Positions 1 to 5,960 of a stretch of DNA of 5,960 nucleotides are shown one piece after another. The position numbers and the translations under genes are program-made. This DNA is from Parafilimonas sp. (lineage in GTDB: Bacteria; Bacteroidota; Bacteroidia; Chitinophagales; Chitinophagaceae), in the NCBI GenBank assembly GCA_023251275.1, contig JAHEZC010000189.1, positions 1 to 5,960 on the forward strand, written 5' to 3'. Each line of letters opens with the position of its first letter. Positions within the stretch are counted from its first letter, which is position 1. The notes beneath the pieces were generated by a model, which was not told the DNA's origin, did no database searches, and worked only from the letters and a program-made list of their open reading frames with translations.

Positions 1-351
<351 letters not shown>

Positions 352-471
352 AAATGAGTTGATCTGACTATTAATCTCTTAAGAAAATTAACGTCGGATT
401 TAATTGTGTTACGCTTTTAACCTTATTCCTATCCCGGTATTTACCAGGACGAAATACTGTTGCTTCCATTC

Positions 472-483
472 TTTCAAAGAACT
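472..483 (-). promoter_or_regulatory. boxA-like rRNA antitermination site
   Basis: The minus strand reads AGTTCTTTGAAA here, about 120 nt before the 16S 5' end and downstream of all three promoters. It resembles E. coli rrn boxA (TGCTCTTTAACA) and the GTTCTTTGA motif seen in Bacteroidota rRNA leaders. BoxA in the nascent RNA is bound by NusB-S10 and makes polymerase resistant to Rho termination. Its core is also a small perfect palindrome, TTCTTT-G-AAAGAA (469-481). Assignment is by position and similarity. Confidence 0.6.
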
Positions 484-520
484 TTTGCATTATGCTTTGC
501 CAACTTTTTATTCAGGCCGG

Positions 521-551
521 CAAAAGTAAATGCCTTTTTTATTTCATCAAA
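521..551 (-). promoter_or_regulatory. rRNA promoter P3 (Bacteroidota type, 16S-proximal)
   Basis: Minus-strand TTTG (548-551), a 19-bp spacer and TACTTTTG (521-528) again match the consensus fully. The -7 box is identical to that of P2 and lies 107 bp from it. The predicted start near 517 gives a leader of about 166 nt before the 16S 5' end, with the boxA-like site inside it. As the promoter closest to the gene, with a simple leader, it is a good candidate for the main growth-rate-responsive promoter, but the sequence cannot rank the three. Confidence 0.85.
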
Positions 552-560
552 AGTTTCTGA

Positions 561-585
561 ATATCTTCAGGCCTTCTGAATATAT
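561..585 (-). promoter_or_regulatory. Inverted repeat / hairpin between P2 and P3
   Basis: The arms at 561-570 and 576-585 pair at 9 of 10 positions (one C-T mismatch, 565 against 581) around the 5-nt loop GCCTT. The inner part is TTCAG/CTGAA. The structure ends about 10 bp before the P3 -33 element at 548-551. Transcripts from P1 and P2 would contain it; P3 transcripts would not. It could be a protein-binding site, a transcript hairpin, or chance in AT-rich DNA. Confidence 0.4.
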
Positions 586-599
586 TTTTTCGAAAATTT

Positions 600-623
600 C
601 CGTCCAAAAAATTTTTGAGACGG
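600..623 (-). promoter_or_regulatory. Inverted repeat / hairpin at the predicted 5' end of the P2 transcript
   Basis: Arms CCGTC (600-604) and GACGG (619-623) pair perfectly. Inside them, after one unpaired base (618), CAAAA (605-609) pairs with TTTTG (613-617) around a 3-nt loop. This gives a 10-bp stem with a single bulge. In the minus-strand RNA the structure would begin within a base or two of the predicted P2 start (~624). It is not followed by a U tract, so it does not look like a standard intrinsic terminator for P1 transcripts. A 5'-end stabilising or processing role is possible but unproven. Confidence 0.55.
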
Positions 624-627
624 ATTG

Positions 628-658
628 CAAAAGTACGACTCTTTCCGCTTACTACAAA
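628..658 (-). promoter_or_regulatory. rRNA promoter P2 (Bacteroidota type)
   Basis: Minus-strand TTTG (655-658), a 19-bp spacer and TACTTTTG (628-635) match the Bacteroidota consensus fully. The predicted start is near 624. That places an inverted repeat (600-623) at the very 5' end of the P2 transcript. The -7 box lies 98 bp downstream of the P1 box and has the same TTTGC ending as P1 and P3. Confidence 0.85.
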
Positions 659-725
659 CTCTGTTTAGCTTTATTTACCATGATCATTTTATCTGGTGAT
701 CTGTGCGGTTTTCAAAAAGCGGGTG

Positions 726-756
726 CAAAGATAAGGGCAAAATCTTTCCCGCCAAA
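726..756 (-). promoter_or_regulatory. rRNA promoter P1 (Bacteroidota type)
   Basis: Read on the minus strand, a TTTG -33 element (753-756) is followed after exactly 19 bp by TATCTTTG (726-733). This matches the Bacteroidota vegetative consensus TTTG / TAnnTTTG. The predicted transcription start is near 722, about 370 nt before the mature 16S 5' end. It is the promoter farthest from the 16S gene and starts about 90 bp after the truA stop codon. An AT-rich segment lies directly upstream. The motif match is seen directly; activity is inferred. Confidence 0.85.
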
Positions 757-847
757 TCATTTTTAAATAATACCAAAAAACTATCCTTAAAAAGTGTAAA
801 AGTTTTTATTGAATTTTATGATAGGCAATAATTACGGGCAAGGAGAA

Positions 848-1597
848 TTACTCTATCTTAAAATAATCTCCAGGAAATTTAACTGAAACAAGGAATAAAC
901 CATGTGGCGGAGCGGTGAAATCTGCCTGATTATTATTATTTGATTCTATTATTTGCCTGAATTCTTTTTCCGCATATCTTCCTTTGGTAACTTTAAGCAT
1001 AGTAGCTATGAGTCCCCGTATCATGCCCCGCAAAAACCTGTTGGCAGTGATATAAAAAACATAACATTCATCTTCTATACGCCATTGAGAAAAAAAAATA
1101 TTACATGTGAATGTTTTAACATCGCTGTTTTTTTTTGAAAAAGAAGTGAACTCTGAGTATTCCGGAATAATCGCTGCAAGTTTTTGTAATGCTTCAATAT
1201 TCAAAGGATAAGGATAGTGATAACATATACTCTGAAGAAAAGGATTTTTTTTTCGTGTGATATAATATTTATACTCCCGTGATAAAGCATCAAAGCGGCA
1301 ATGAGTATTCGGCGAAACGGGAAACAAATTATTCGCTGCAATATCTGGCGGCAGTATGGAATTCAAATTATACAATTGTCTTGCGTCGAGCAATAATTCT
1401 GTATCAAAGTGAAAATAATTCTGTAAAGCATGTACCCCTGCATCGGTTCTTGAAGAACCGGTAAGCTGAAATGACTGCCTGTATAAAACTGCCAGAGCTT
1501 TTTCAACTTCTGCCTGAATTGTATTTGCATTTTCCTGTACCTGGAATCCACTGTAATTTGTTCCTCGATAACTTATTTCCAAAAAATAACGGGGCAT
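848..1597 (-). CDS. truA: tRNA pseudouridine(38-40) synthase TruA
   Basis: This cytosolic enzyme converts uridine to pseudouridine at positions 38-40 of the tRNA anticodon arm. The 249-residue product is slightly shorter than E. coli TruA (270) and complete. The N-terminal strand YFLEISYRGTNYSGFQVQ (4-21) is the family opening. SSRTDAGVHA (48-57) holds the catalytic aspartate, D52, beside R50. RFDALSREYKYY (101-112) and FTSFSKKN (150-157) are the conserved middle blocks. NRFLRGMIRGLIATML (186-201) is the C-terminal hydrophobic core helix, and APPHGLFL (229-236) is the conserved final motif. The ATG at 1595-1597 follows the upstream stop codon after 4 bp, so it is very probably translated from the same mRNA as the DUF4476 gene. 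No Shine-Dalgarno sequence is visible, which is usual in Bacteroidota. The gene contains three 9-nt homopolymer runs. It ends about 90 bp before the rRNA P1 promoter with no visible terminator. Confidence 0.97.
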   Translation of the reverse strand: MPRYFLEISYRGTNYSGFQVQENANTIQAEVEKALAVLYRQSFQLTGSSRTDAGVHALQNYFHFDTELLLDARQLYNLNSILPPDIAANNLFPVSPNTHCRFDALSREYKYYITRKKNPFLQSICYHYPYPLNIEALQKLAAIIPEYSEFTSFSKKNSDVKTFTCNIFFSQWRIEDECYVFYITANRFLRGMIRGLIATMLKVTKGRYAEKEFRQIIESNNNNQADFTAPPHGLFLVSVKFPGDYFKIE

Positions 1598-1601
1598 GCT
1601 T

Positions 1602-2810
1602 TTATTTCTGTTTGAGCATTGCTTGAAACCGTTTCCGGTAAGCGGGGTCTATCAACCTGTTTTCGAGTGATGAAAAGTTGGCCGGATCATTTACATAATT
1701 GTAGAGTGAACTGAAAAAATTATATCGGCCTTCATCTGTGAGAAAAAAAATGGACAGGTCTTCTAACTGATTTGTTGTAACACATTTTCCCTTACAATAT
1801 TTTTCGCTGATTTGTATCATTTCTTCATCAGATGATTCAAGAAACAACTTTCTTTTTAATTTATTAAAATCATTATCGCCAAGCATTTTTGTACAATCCG
1901 GTTTTGTGGAAACCGAAGTCGTCTTTGTATTAGAATTTGAATTAACTTCTGAAGCAGTATTCTTTTCCGCATTATTTGTTATATTCCTTGATTGAATATA
2001 AAAGGGATTATTTACATCATTTTGCGATGTTGCATCTTCATTTGATAAAAGTTTGTCACTGGTGTTATTCCTGCTCTCATCAGGTTTAGATATCAGCAAC
2101 GGAATAAATATACTGATTGTATCGCTTCTTTGGGGATCAAAATCCACAAAAACCACATTCCTTCCCGTATCCTCAAGATGCTCATAAGCTTTAATAACTC
2201 CCTTAGACAATGATACAGATTCGGGATTATTTATTGGCGCCCGGATCGAATCAGTTAATTTATTCAAAGTTGCTGCTTGTGTATTCACTCCAGCCTTTTC
2301 TTCGGGTTTATTAATGGTGACAGGCTCTGGAACAGCAGCCTTTGTTAAGTCAGGATCATCTACCACCTGGGAAAGCATATCACCAAAAGGGTTTGATTTG
2401 ATTGTGTCTTTTTTAGCAACAATATCTTCCGGTTTTACAGAAGTTGATTTTTCACCGGCGGTAATGATTTCTGAAGTCTGCAGGTTGTACAATCCCCAAC
2501 CATTCGCACCAAGGGACTTTAATGCATATCCAGCATTTTTTTTATTGACCACGCAAACAAATTCCTGCTCCGGAAACTGATTCGATGAAGACCCTAATGT
2601 CAAATGATATTCTCCATCTTTTAATTTGGGAATAATCAAGTATCCTATTTGTGAAGAATGATAAGTTTGATCATTTATAATTGCATAAAATGGTTGTTTA
2701 TCATCTGTCTGAATATATATGAAATGAATTTGCTGTGCAAAGATTTCTGCCCGCTGCATTACCAGCAGTATTATAAGTGAAGCAAGTATCTTATATATTT
2801 TTCCTTTCAT
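1602..2810 (-). CDS. Exported DUF4476-domain protein of unknown function
   Basis: The function is unknown. I place the start at ATG 2808-2810 (402 aa); a frame-consistent TTG at 2820-2822 would add four residues but lies almost on the predicted transcription start. Residues below count from the ATG. A signal peptide is clear: a basic MKGKIYK start, hydrophobic core ILASLIILLVM, and likely cleavage near FAQ (24-26). A beta-rich N-terminal region follows (about 28-117, HFIYIQTDDKQPFYAII ... NGWGLYNLQTSEII). Next is a long polar Asn/Ser/Thr/Glu-rich linker, interrupted by a conserved-looking island around 206-237 (AYEHLEDTGRNVVFVDFDP, then SDTISIFIPL). The C-terminal ~95 residues (about 306-400) fit DUF4476: DNDFNKLKRKL, a Cys pair in YCKGKC (342-346), TTNQLEDLSIFF, and YNYVNDPANFSSLENRL. 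DUF4476 proteins are widespread in Bacteroidota and usually exported. The layout of two conserved ends and a disordered middle is as I recall it for Chitinophagaceae relatives. It is co-directional with truA, 4 bp apart. A periplasmic or surface location is inferred. Confidence 0.85.
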   Translation of the reverse strand: MKGKIYKILASLIILLVMQRAEIFAQQIHFIYIQTDDKQPFYAIINDQTYHSSQIGYLIIPKLKDGEYHLTLGSSSNQFPEQEFVCVVNKKNAGYALKSLGANGWGLYNLQTSEIITAGEKSTSVKPEDIVAKKDTIKSNPFGDMLSQVVDDPDLTKAAVPEPVTINKPEEKAGVNTQAATLNKLTDSIRAPINNPESVSLSKGVIKAYEHLEDTGRNVVFVDFDPQRSDTISIFIPLLISKPDESRNNTSDKLLSNEDATSQNDVNNPFYIQSRNITNNAEKNTASEVNSNSNTKTTSVSTKPDCTKMLGDNDFNKLKRKLFLESSDEEMIQISEKYCKGKCVTTNQLEDLSIFFLTDEGRYNFFSSLYNYVNDPANFSSLENRLIDPAYRKRFQAMLKQK

Positions 2811-2830
2811 CCGGTAATGCAATTTATAAA

Positions 2831-2838
2831 CAAAGCTA
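2831..2838 (-). promoter_or_regulatory. Candidate promoter -7 element for the DUF4476-truA operon
   Basis: Minus-strand TAGCTTTG matches the Bacteroidota TAnnTTTG box exactly. The predicted start near 2827 gives a short leader of about 17 nt to ATG 2808-2810. No TTTG -33 box is found 19-21 bp upstream, so the match is only half of the consensus. It lies in the divergent region between this operon and the aminopeptidase gene. Confidence 0.5.
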
Positions 2839-2892
2839 CTGCAAAATATTGCGAATTGAATGTTTACCTGCCACTATAATTGTACCATTTAA

Positions 2893-2924
2893 TTGTCCCA
2901 GACCAAGAGAAGATTGTAATTTAT
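2893..2924 (+). promoter_or_regulatory. Weak candidate promoter for the aminopeptidase gene
   Basis: Plus-strand TTG (2893-2895), a 21-bp spacer and TAATTTAT (2917-2924) loosely resemble the Bacteroidota promoter, with two mismatches in the TTTG part. An alternative box, TATTTTTA (2932-2939), has one mismatch but sits 5 bp before the ATG and lacks a partner. Some promoter is expected here because the gene is divergent from its left neighbour. This exact placement is tentative. Confidence 0.25.
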
Positions 2925-2944
2925 AAAATCATATTTTTACCAGC

Positions 2945-5416
2945 ATGCTAAAATATTCTAAAATTCAGGAGATAAAAAAATGTGCTGCTGTTTTTATTTT
3001 ATTTCTGTGGCACACAGCATTTGCGCAGGTTGTCGTAAGGTCAGGCAGCGATTCATGGAAAAAAATTTACCGTGCTGAACCAACCAGAATAAACGATCTT
3101 ATACACACAAAACTGGATGTTAAATTTGATTATGACAAAGCTTATATGTACGGTCGTGCCTGGCTTACATTGCATCCGCATTTCTATGCTTCAGACTCAT
3201 TGACGCTTGATGCAAAAGGAATGGATATTAATGAAGTTGCGATTGTAAAGGAAGGTAAAAAGTTTCCCCTGAAATACAGTTACGATAGCCTTTTGCTGCA
3301 CATTACACTTGATAAAATTTACAAATGGAATGAAAATTATATGGTTTTTATTGATTATGCGGCAAAGCCTAATGAATTCAAAACAAAAGGAAGCAGGGCT
3401 ATTCAGGATGCAAAAGGCCTGTATTTTATAAATCCGAAAGGAGAAGAAAAAGACAAACCAATCGAGATTTGGACGCAGGGCGAAACCGAGTCTAATAGCG
3501 TATGGATGCCCACCATTGACAAACCGAATCAAAAATCTACCGAAGAGATCAATATGACTGTGCCATCAAAATTTGTAACACTTTCAAATGGATTACTGCT
3601 TAATCAAAAAGATAATGGCGATGGTACCAGAACCGATACCTGGAAGATGGATTTGCCGCATGCACCTTATCTCTTCTTTATGTGTGTTGGAGAATATACA
3701 ATCATTAAAGACAATTACAAAGGCCGTGAAGTAAGTTATTATGTAGAAAAAAAATATGCTTCCGAGGCAAGAAAAATTTTCGGTGATACCCCCGAAATGA
3801 TACAATTTTTTTCAGATAAATTAGGAGTAGATTTTCCCTGGCCAAAATATGCGCAGATAATTGGAAGAGATTATGTAAGCGGCGCCATGGAAAATACCAC
3901 AGCTACACTGCACCAGGAAAAAGCTTATCAGAATGCCCGCCAGTTACTCGATGGAAACCAATGGGAAGATGTGATCGCTCATGAATTATTTCATCAATGG
4001 TTTGGCGACCTCGTTACCAGCGAAAGCTGGAGCAATCTTACCCTGAACGAAAGCTTCGCTGATTACAGTGAAACACTCTGGAATGAATACAAATATGGAA
4101 AAGATGCGGGTGACGAAAAAAATATGACAAGCATGCAAACTTATCTTAACAGCGCCAGTGATGATAAAGATTTAGTAAGATTTTATTACAGCGACAAGGA
4201 AGATATGTTTGATGAGGTAAGCTACAATAAAGGAGGGTGTATTTTGAATATGCTTCGGAATTATACAGGTGACAGCGCTTTTTACAGATCACTGCACAAA
4301 TATCTGACCGACAATAAATTCAAGACCGGTGAGGCCCATCAACTACGCCTTGCTTTTGAAGATATAACAGGACAGGATCTGAATTGGTTCTGGAATCAAT
4401 GGTACTTTGGCAATGGCCACCCGGTTTTGAAAATTGATTATGAATACAACGATTCCGCAGGGAGAGCTAAGGTGATTATTGACCAGAAACAAAAAAGCGG
4501 TAAGATTTTTAAACTTCCAATTGCAATTGACGTCTATTCAGGCACTGCCAAAAGAAGGTATAATGTGTGGTTGCAAAATAAGATTGACAGTTTCACATTC
4601 AGCTATACTAAACGACCTGACCTTGTAAATGTTGATGGCGATAAGGTTCTGCTAGGTGAAAAAAAAGATAATAAGACAGCAGGGAATTTTATTGCGCAAA
4701 TAAAATATGCTCCCTTGTATATGGACAGAAAAGAAGCGCTGGATTATTTTGCCGAACATAGTATGACTAAAGAATTAATACTTGGGCTTTCTGACAGATT
4801 TGCCGGTCTGCGGGCTTATACTTTTGACCTGATATCACAAAACCTGGTTTTTTCCAAAAATGAATTCATTCTTTCAATAGCTGAAACTTTAGCTGAAAAA
4901 GATGACGACCGAATAGTAAGATCAAAAGCTTTGGAATGCCTGGCTAATACAGGTGAAATAAAGTATAAAGCTTTATTTGAAAAATATTCAGACGACTCAT
5001 CTTACAGTATTGCCGGAGCTGCACTTCAAGGCCTGATTATGCTTGATTCTGCAAATGCTTACACACTTGCAAAAAAATACAGCAATGATGCAAAGGGAAA
5101 ACTCGGAGAGGTTATTGGTAATGTTTTCCTAAGTAATGGCGCTGAAAGTGATTATGATTTTGTAGCAGGCCGTTATAAAGACGAACCTGCCGGCATGGAC
5201 AAGTTCGGGATGACGGCTCCATTTTGCCAATATCTTGGTAAACTGACTGATCCGGAAAAAATAAAAAAAGGAATAGACTTGATTGTAAGATTTAAAAATA
5301 TGTTACCCGAATCATACGTGAGCTTTGCGGAAGCCTTTTTAAATGTTTGTTTAAATAAATTAGCAAAAACGAAGGGACGTGAAATTTCAGCTTATATCAA
5401 CAATGTATTAAAATAG
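2945..5416 (+). CDS. Exported M1-family zinc aminopeptidase
   Basis: The 823-residue product is a gluzincin metallopeptidase that removes N-terminal residues from peptides. The signal peptide spans about 1-28 (hydrophobic AAVFILFLWHTAFAQ, cleavage near AFAQ), giving a periplasmic or secreted enzyme. The N-terminal beta-saddle domain (about 45-255) ends in the usual substrate-binding block TQGE (177-180), followed by VWMPTIDKP. The exopeptidase motif is GAMEN (313-317). The zinc site is HELFH (346-350) with E369 in NESFA, exactly the HEXXH-X18-E spacing. The catalytic tyrosine is Y427 in SYNKGG. WFWNQWYFGNGHP (481-493) marks the end of the catalytic domain. A small beta domain follows (about 494-570), then an alpha-helical tail (about 585-823) that looks HEAT-like (for example VRSKALECLANTG). 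All catalytic residues are intact. There is no visible T9SS C-terminal sorting domain and no lipobox. The ATG at 2945 directly precedes the signal peptide. Substrate specificity cannot be read from the sequence. Confidence 0.95.
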   Translation: MLKYSKIQEIKKCAAVFILFLWHTAFAQVVVRSGSDSWKKIYRAEPTRINDLIHTKLDVKFDYDKAYMYGRAWLTLHPHFYASDSLTLDAKGMDINEVAIVKEGKKFPLKYSYDSLLLHITLDKIYKWNENYMVFIDYAAKPNEFKTKGSRAIQDAKGLYFINPKGEEKDKPIEIWTQGETESNSVWMPTIDKPNQKSTEEINMTVPSKFVTLSNGLLLNQKDNGDGTRTDTWKMDLPHAPYLFFMCVGEYTIIKDNYKGREVSYYVEKKYASEARKIFGDTPEMIQFFSDKLGVDFPWPKYAQIIGRDYVSGAMENTTATLHQEKAYQNARQLLDGNQWEDVIAHELFHQWFGDLVTSESWSNLTLNESFADYSETLWNEYKYGKDAGDEKNMTSMQTYLNSASDDKDLVRFYYSDKEDMFDEVSYNKGGCILNMLRNYTGDSAFYRSLHKYLTDNKFKTGEAHQLRLAFEDITGQDLNWFWNQWYFGNGHPVLKIDYEYNDSAGRAKVIIDQKQKSGKIFKLPIAIDVYSGTAKRRYNVWLQNKIDSFTFSYTKRPDLVNVDGDKVLLGEKKDNKTAGNFIAQIKYAPLYMDRKEALDYFAEHSMTKELILGLSDRFAGLRAYTFDLISQNLVFSKNEFILSIAETLAEKDDDRIVRSKALECLANTGEIKYKALFEKYSDDSSYSIAGAALQGLIMLDSANAYTLAKKYSNDAKGKLGEVIGNVFLSNGAESDYDFVAGRYKDEPAGMDKFGMTAPFCQYLGKLTDPEKIKKGIDLIVRFKNMLPESYVSFAEAFLNVCLNKLAKTKGREISAYINNVLK

Positions 5417-5505
5417 TTATAAAATATTAAAACAGTGTAAAATACCGGCTTAAGGAATAAAGTATGAAGAAAGTTGATGTAACTTGTTTTCGGTAATTAC
5501 CCGCT

Positions 5506-5960
5506 ATGCAATACGCACAGACCAAAAAAACTCTATTAGTATATCTGTTCGGGCTGATGCATTGCATTATTGTATGCAATTCCCTTCATGCTCAAAAAAA
5601 CGCTTTCCATTTTGAGAACATTACCAAAGCCAATGGTTTATCAGATAATAATATTAACTGTTTTTACCAGGATAATAAGGGGTTTTTATGGATAGGCACT
5701 CAATTCGGGTTAAACCGTTTTGATGGAAAAAATATCAAGACTTTTTACAGCAATCCAGGCGATATAAATTCCATTTCAGGCAATAATGTGGTAGATATTC
5801 TCCAGGACGAAACAGGCATTTTCTGGATAGCCACAAAGGACGGAGGTCTTACGAGATATGACCCCTCTCAATCCATTCGTAAACAATTCACAAGATTTAC
5901 GCACAATATTTCCGATAAAAATTCCCTGCAGACCAACAGGTTAACCTGCCTGTATAATTA
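5506..5960 (+). CDS. Beta-propeller sensor protein, N-terminal part (truncated by window edge)
   Basis: This open frame starts at ATG 5506-5508 and runs off the window after 151 codons without a stop. An in-frame TAA at 5494-5496 rules out an earlier start. A signal peptide is evident: TKK, hydrophobic core TLLVYLFGLMHCIIVC, and likely cleavage near LHAQ (27-30). Two 'regulator propeller' (Reg_prop) repeats follow: GLSDNNINCFYQDNKGFLWIGT plus GLNRFDG (44-74), and ISGNNVVDILQDETGIFWIAT plus GLTRYDP (90-120). A third begins at SLQTNRLTC (140-148). In Bacteroidota such proteins normally carry two seven-bladed periplasmic propellers, a Y_Y_Y domain and a membrane segment. They end in a histidine kinase (hybrid two-component system), a LuxR/HTH or a LytTR-type output. 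Which output is present here lies beyond the edge. The gene is 89 bp after the aminopeptidase and on the same strand. Confidence 0.9.
   Translation, partial: MQYAQTKKTLLVYLFGLMHCIIVCNSLHAQKNAFHFENITKANGLSDNNINCFYQDNKGFLWIGTQFGLNRFDGKNIKTFYSNPGDINSISGNNVVDILQDETGIFWIATKDGGLTRYDPSQSIRKQFTRFTHNISDKNSLQTNRLTCLYN

Larger units (their letters stand above)
352..847 (-). promoter_or_regulatory. rRNA operon upstream control and leader region
   Basis: This ~495-bp stretch between the truA stop codon and the 16S 5' end contains no credible protein gene. A 78-codon plus-strand reading frame at 530-766 runs antisense across all three rRNA promoters, resembles no family and is rejected. Reading toward the 16S gene, the region has an AT-rich segment (about 757-835), promoter P1 (726-756), promoter P2 (628-658), two inverted repeats (600-623 and 561-585), promoter P3 (521-551), a boxA-like site (472-483) and then a ~120-nt leader that enters the mature 16S. 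The AT-rich segment directly above P1 could act as an UP element; that is inference from composition only. The 3' partner for an RNase III processing stem would lie outside the window. Confidence 0.85.

Noticed and set aside
682..701. GATCA/TGATC inverted repeat between P1 and P2, considered as an operator.
   Set aside because: The arms are only 5 bp with a 10-bp spacer and no extension; expected by chance over this length.
530..766. A 78-codon plus-strand open frame with a hydrophobic patch, in the region before the rRNA gene.
   Set aside because: It runs antisense across all three rRNA promoter motifs, resembles no family I know, and its base pattern is explained by the promoters and AT-rich spacers.
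2314..2580. An 88-codon plus-strand frame antisense to the DUF4476 gene.
   Set aside because: It is a shadow of the low-complexity linker on the other strand, with no start context or family resemblance.
3197..3805. Two minus-strand frames (3197-3532 and 3593-3805) antisense to the aminopeptidase gene.
   Set aside because: They are mirror frames of a well-supported gene; their Phe/Ile-rich translations reflect complemented Lys/Asn codons.
5464..5496. A 10-codon frame (MKKVDVTCFR, stop TAA) just before the sensor gene, considered as a leader peptide.
   Set aside because: It is too short to support, with no attenuator hairpin after it and no amino-acid run suggesting a regulatory peptide.
5417..5505. 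Gap between the aminopeptidase and the sensor gene, examined for a terminator or promoter.
   Set aside because: No hairpin with a U tract and no TTTG/TAnnTTTG pair was found; co-transcription is possible but not shown.

Overview
The window looks like chromosomal DNA of a Bacteroidota member, most likely from the Chitinophagales/Chitinophagaceae side of the phylum. This rests on four things: the wording of the 16S rRNA 5' end; several promoters of the Bacteroidota type (TTTG, 19 bp, TAnnTTTG); A-rich, Shine-Dalgarno-poor gene starts; and two protein types common in the phylum, a DUF4476 protein and a 'regulator propeller' sensor. The genus-level placement is an inference from memory, not a search.

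Layout. Positions 1-351 are the first ~350 nt of a 16S rRNA gene on the minus strand, so an rRNA operon leaves the window on its left side. Positions 352-847 hold no protein gene. This stretch is the rRNA control region: three tandem promoters with identical 19-bp spacers, two hairpins between P2 and P3, and a boxA-like antitermination site. Upstream of it, on the same strand, lie truA (tRNA pseudouridine synthase, 848-1597) and, only 4 bp before truA, a secreted DUF4476 protein (1602-2810). These two probably form an operon driven from a TAnnTTTG-type promoter at 2831-2838. I see no terminator between truA and the rRNA promoters.

A 134-bp divergent intergenic region (2811-2944) separates this block from the plus-strand genes. 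These are a complete, exported M1-family zinc aminopeptidase (2945-5416) and, after an 89-bp gap, the beginning of a signal-peptide-bearing beta-propeller sensor (5506 to the window edge).

The left half is linked to translation (rRNA and tRNA modification). The right half concerns periplasmic peptide breakdown and sensing. All recognisable parts belong to known families. I do not see a new defence, mobile or RNA-guided system here. The most interesting part is the rRNA control region.
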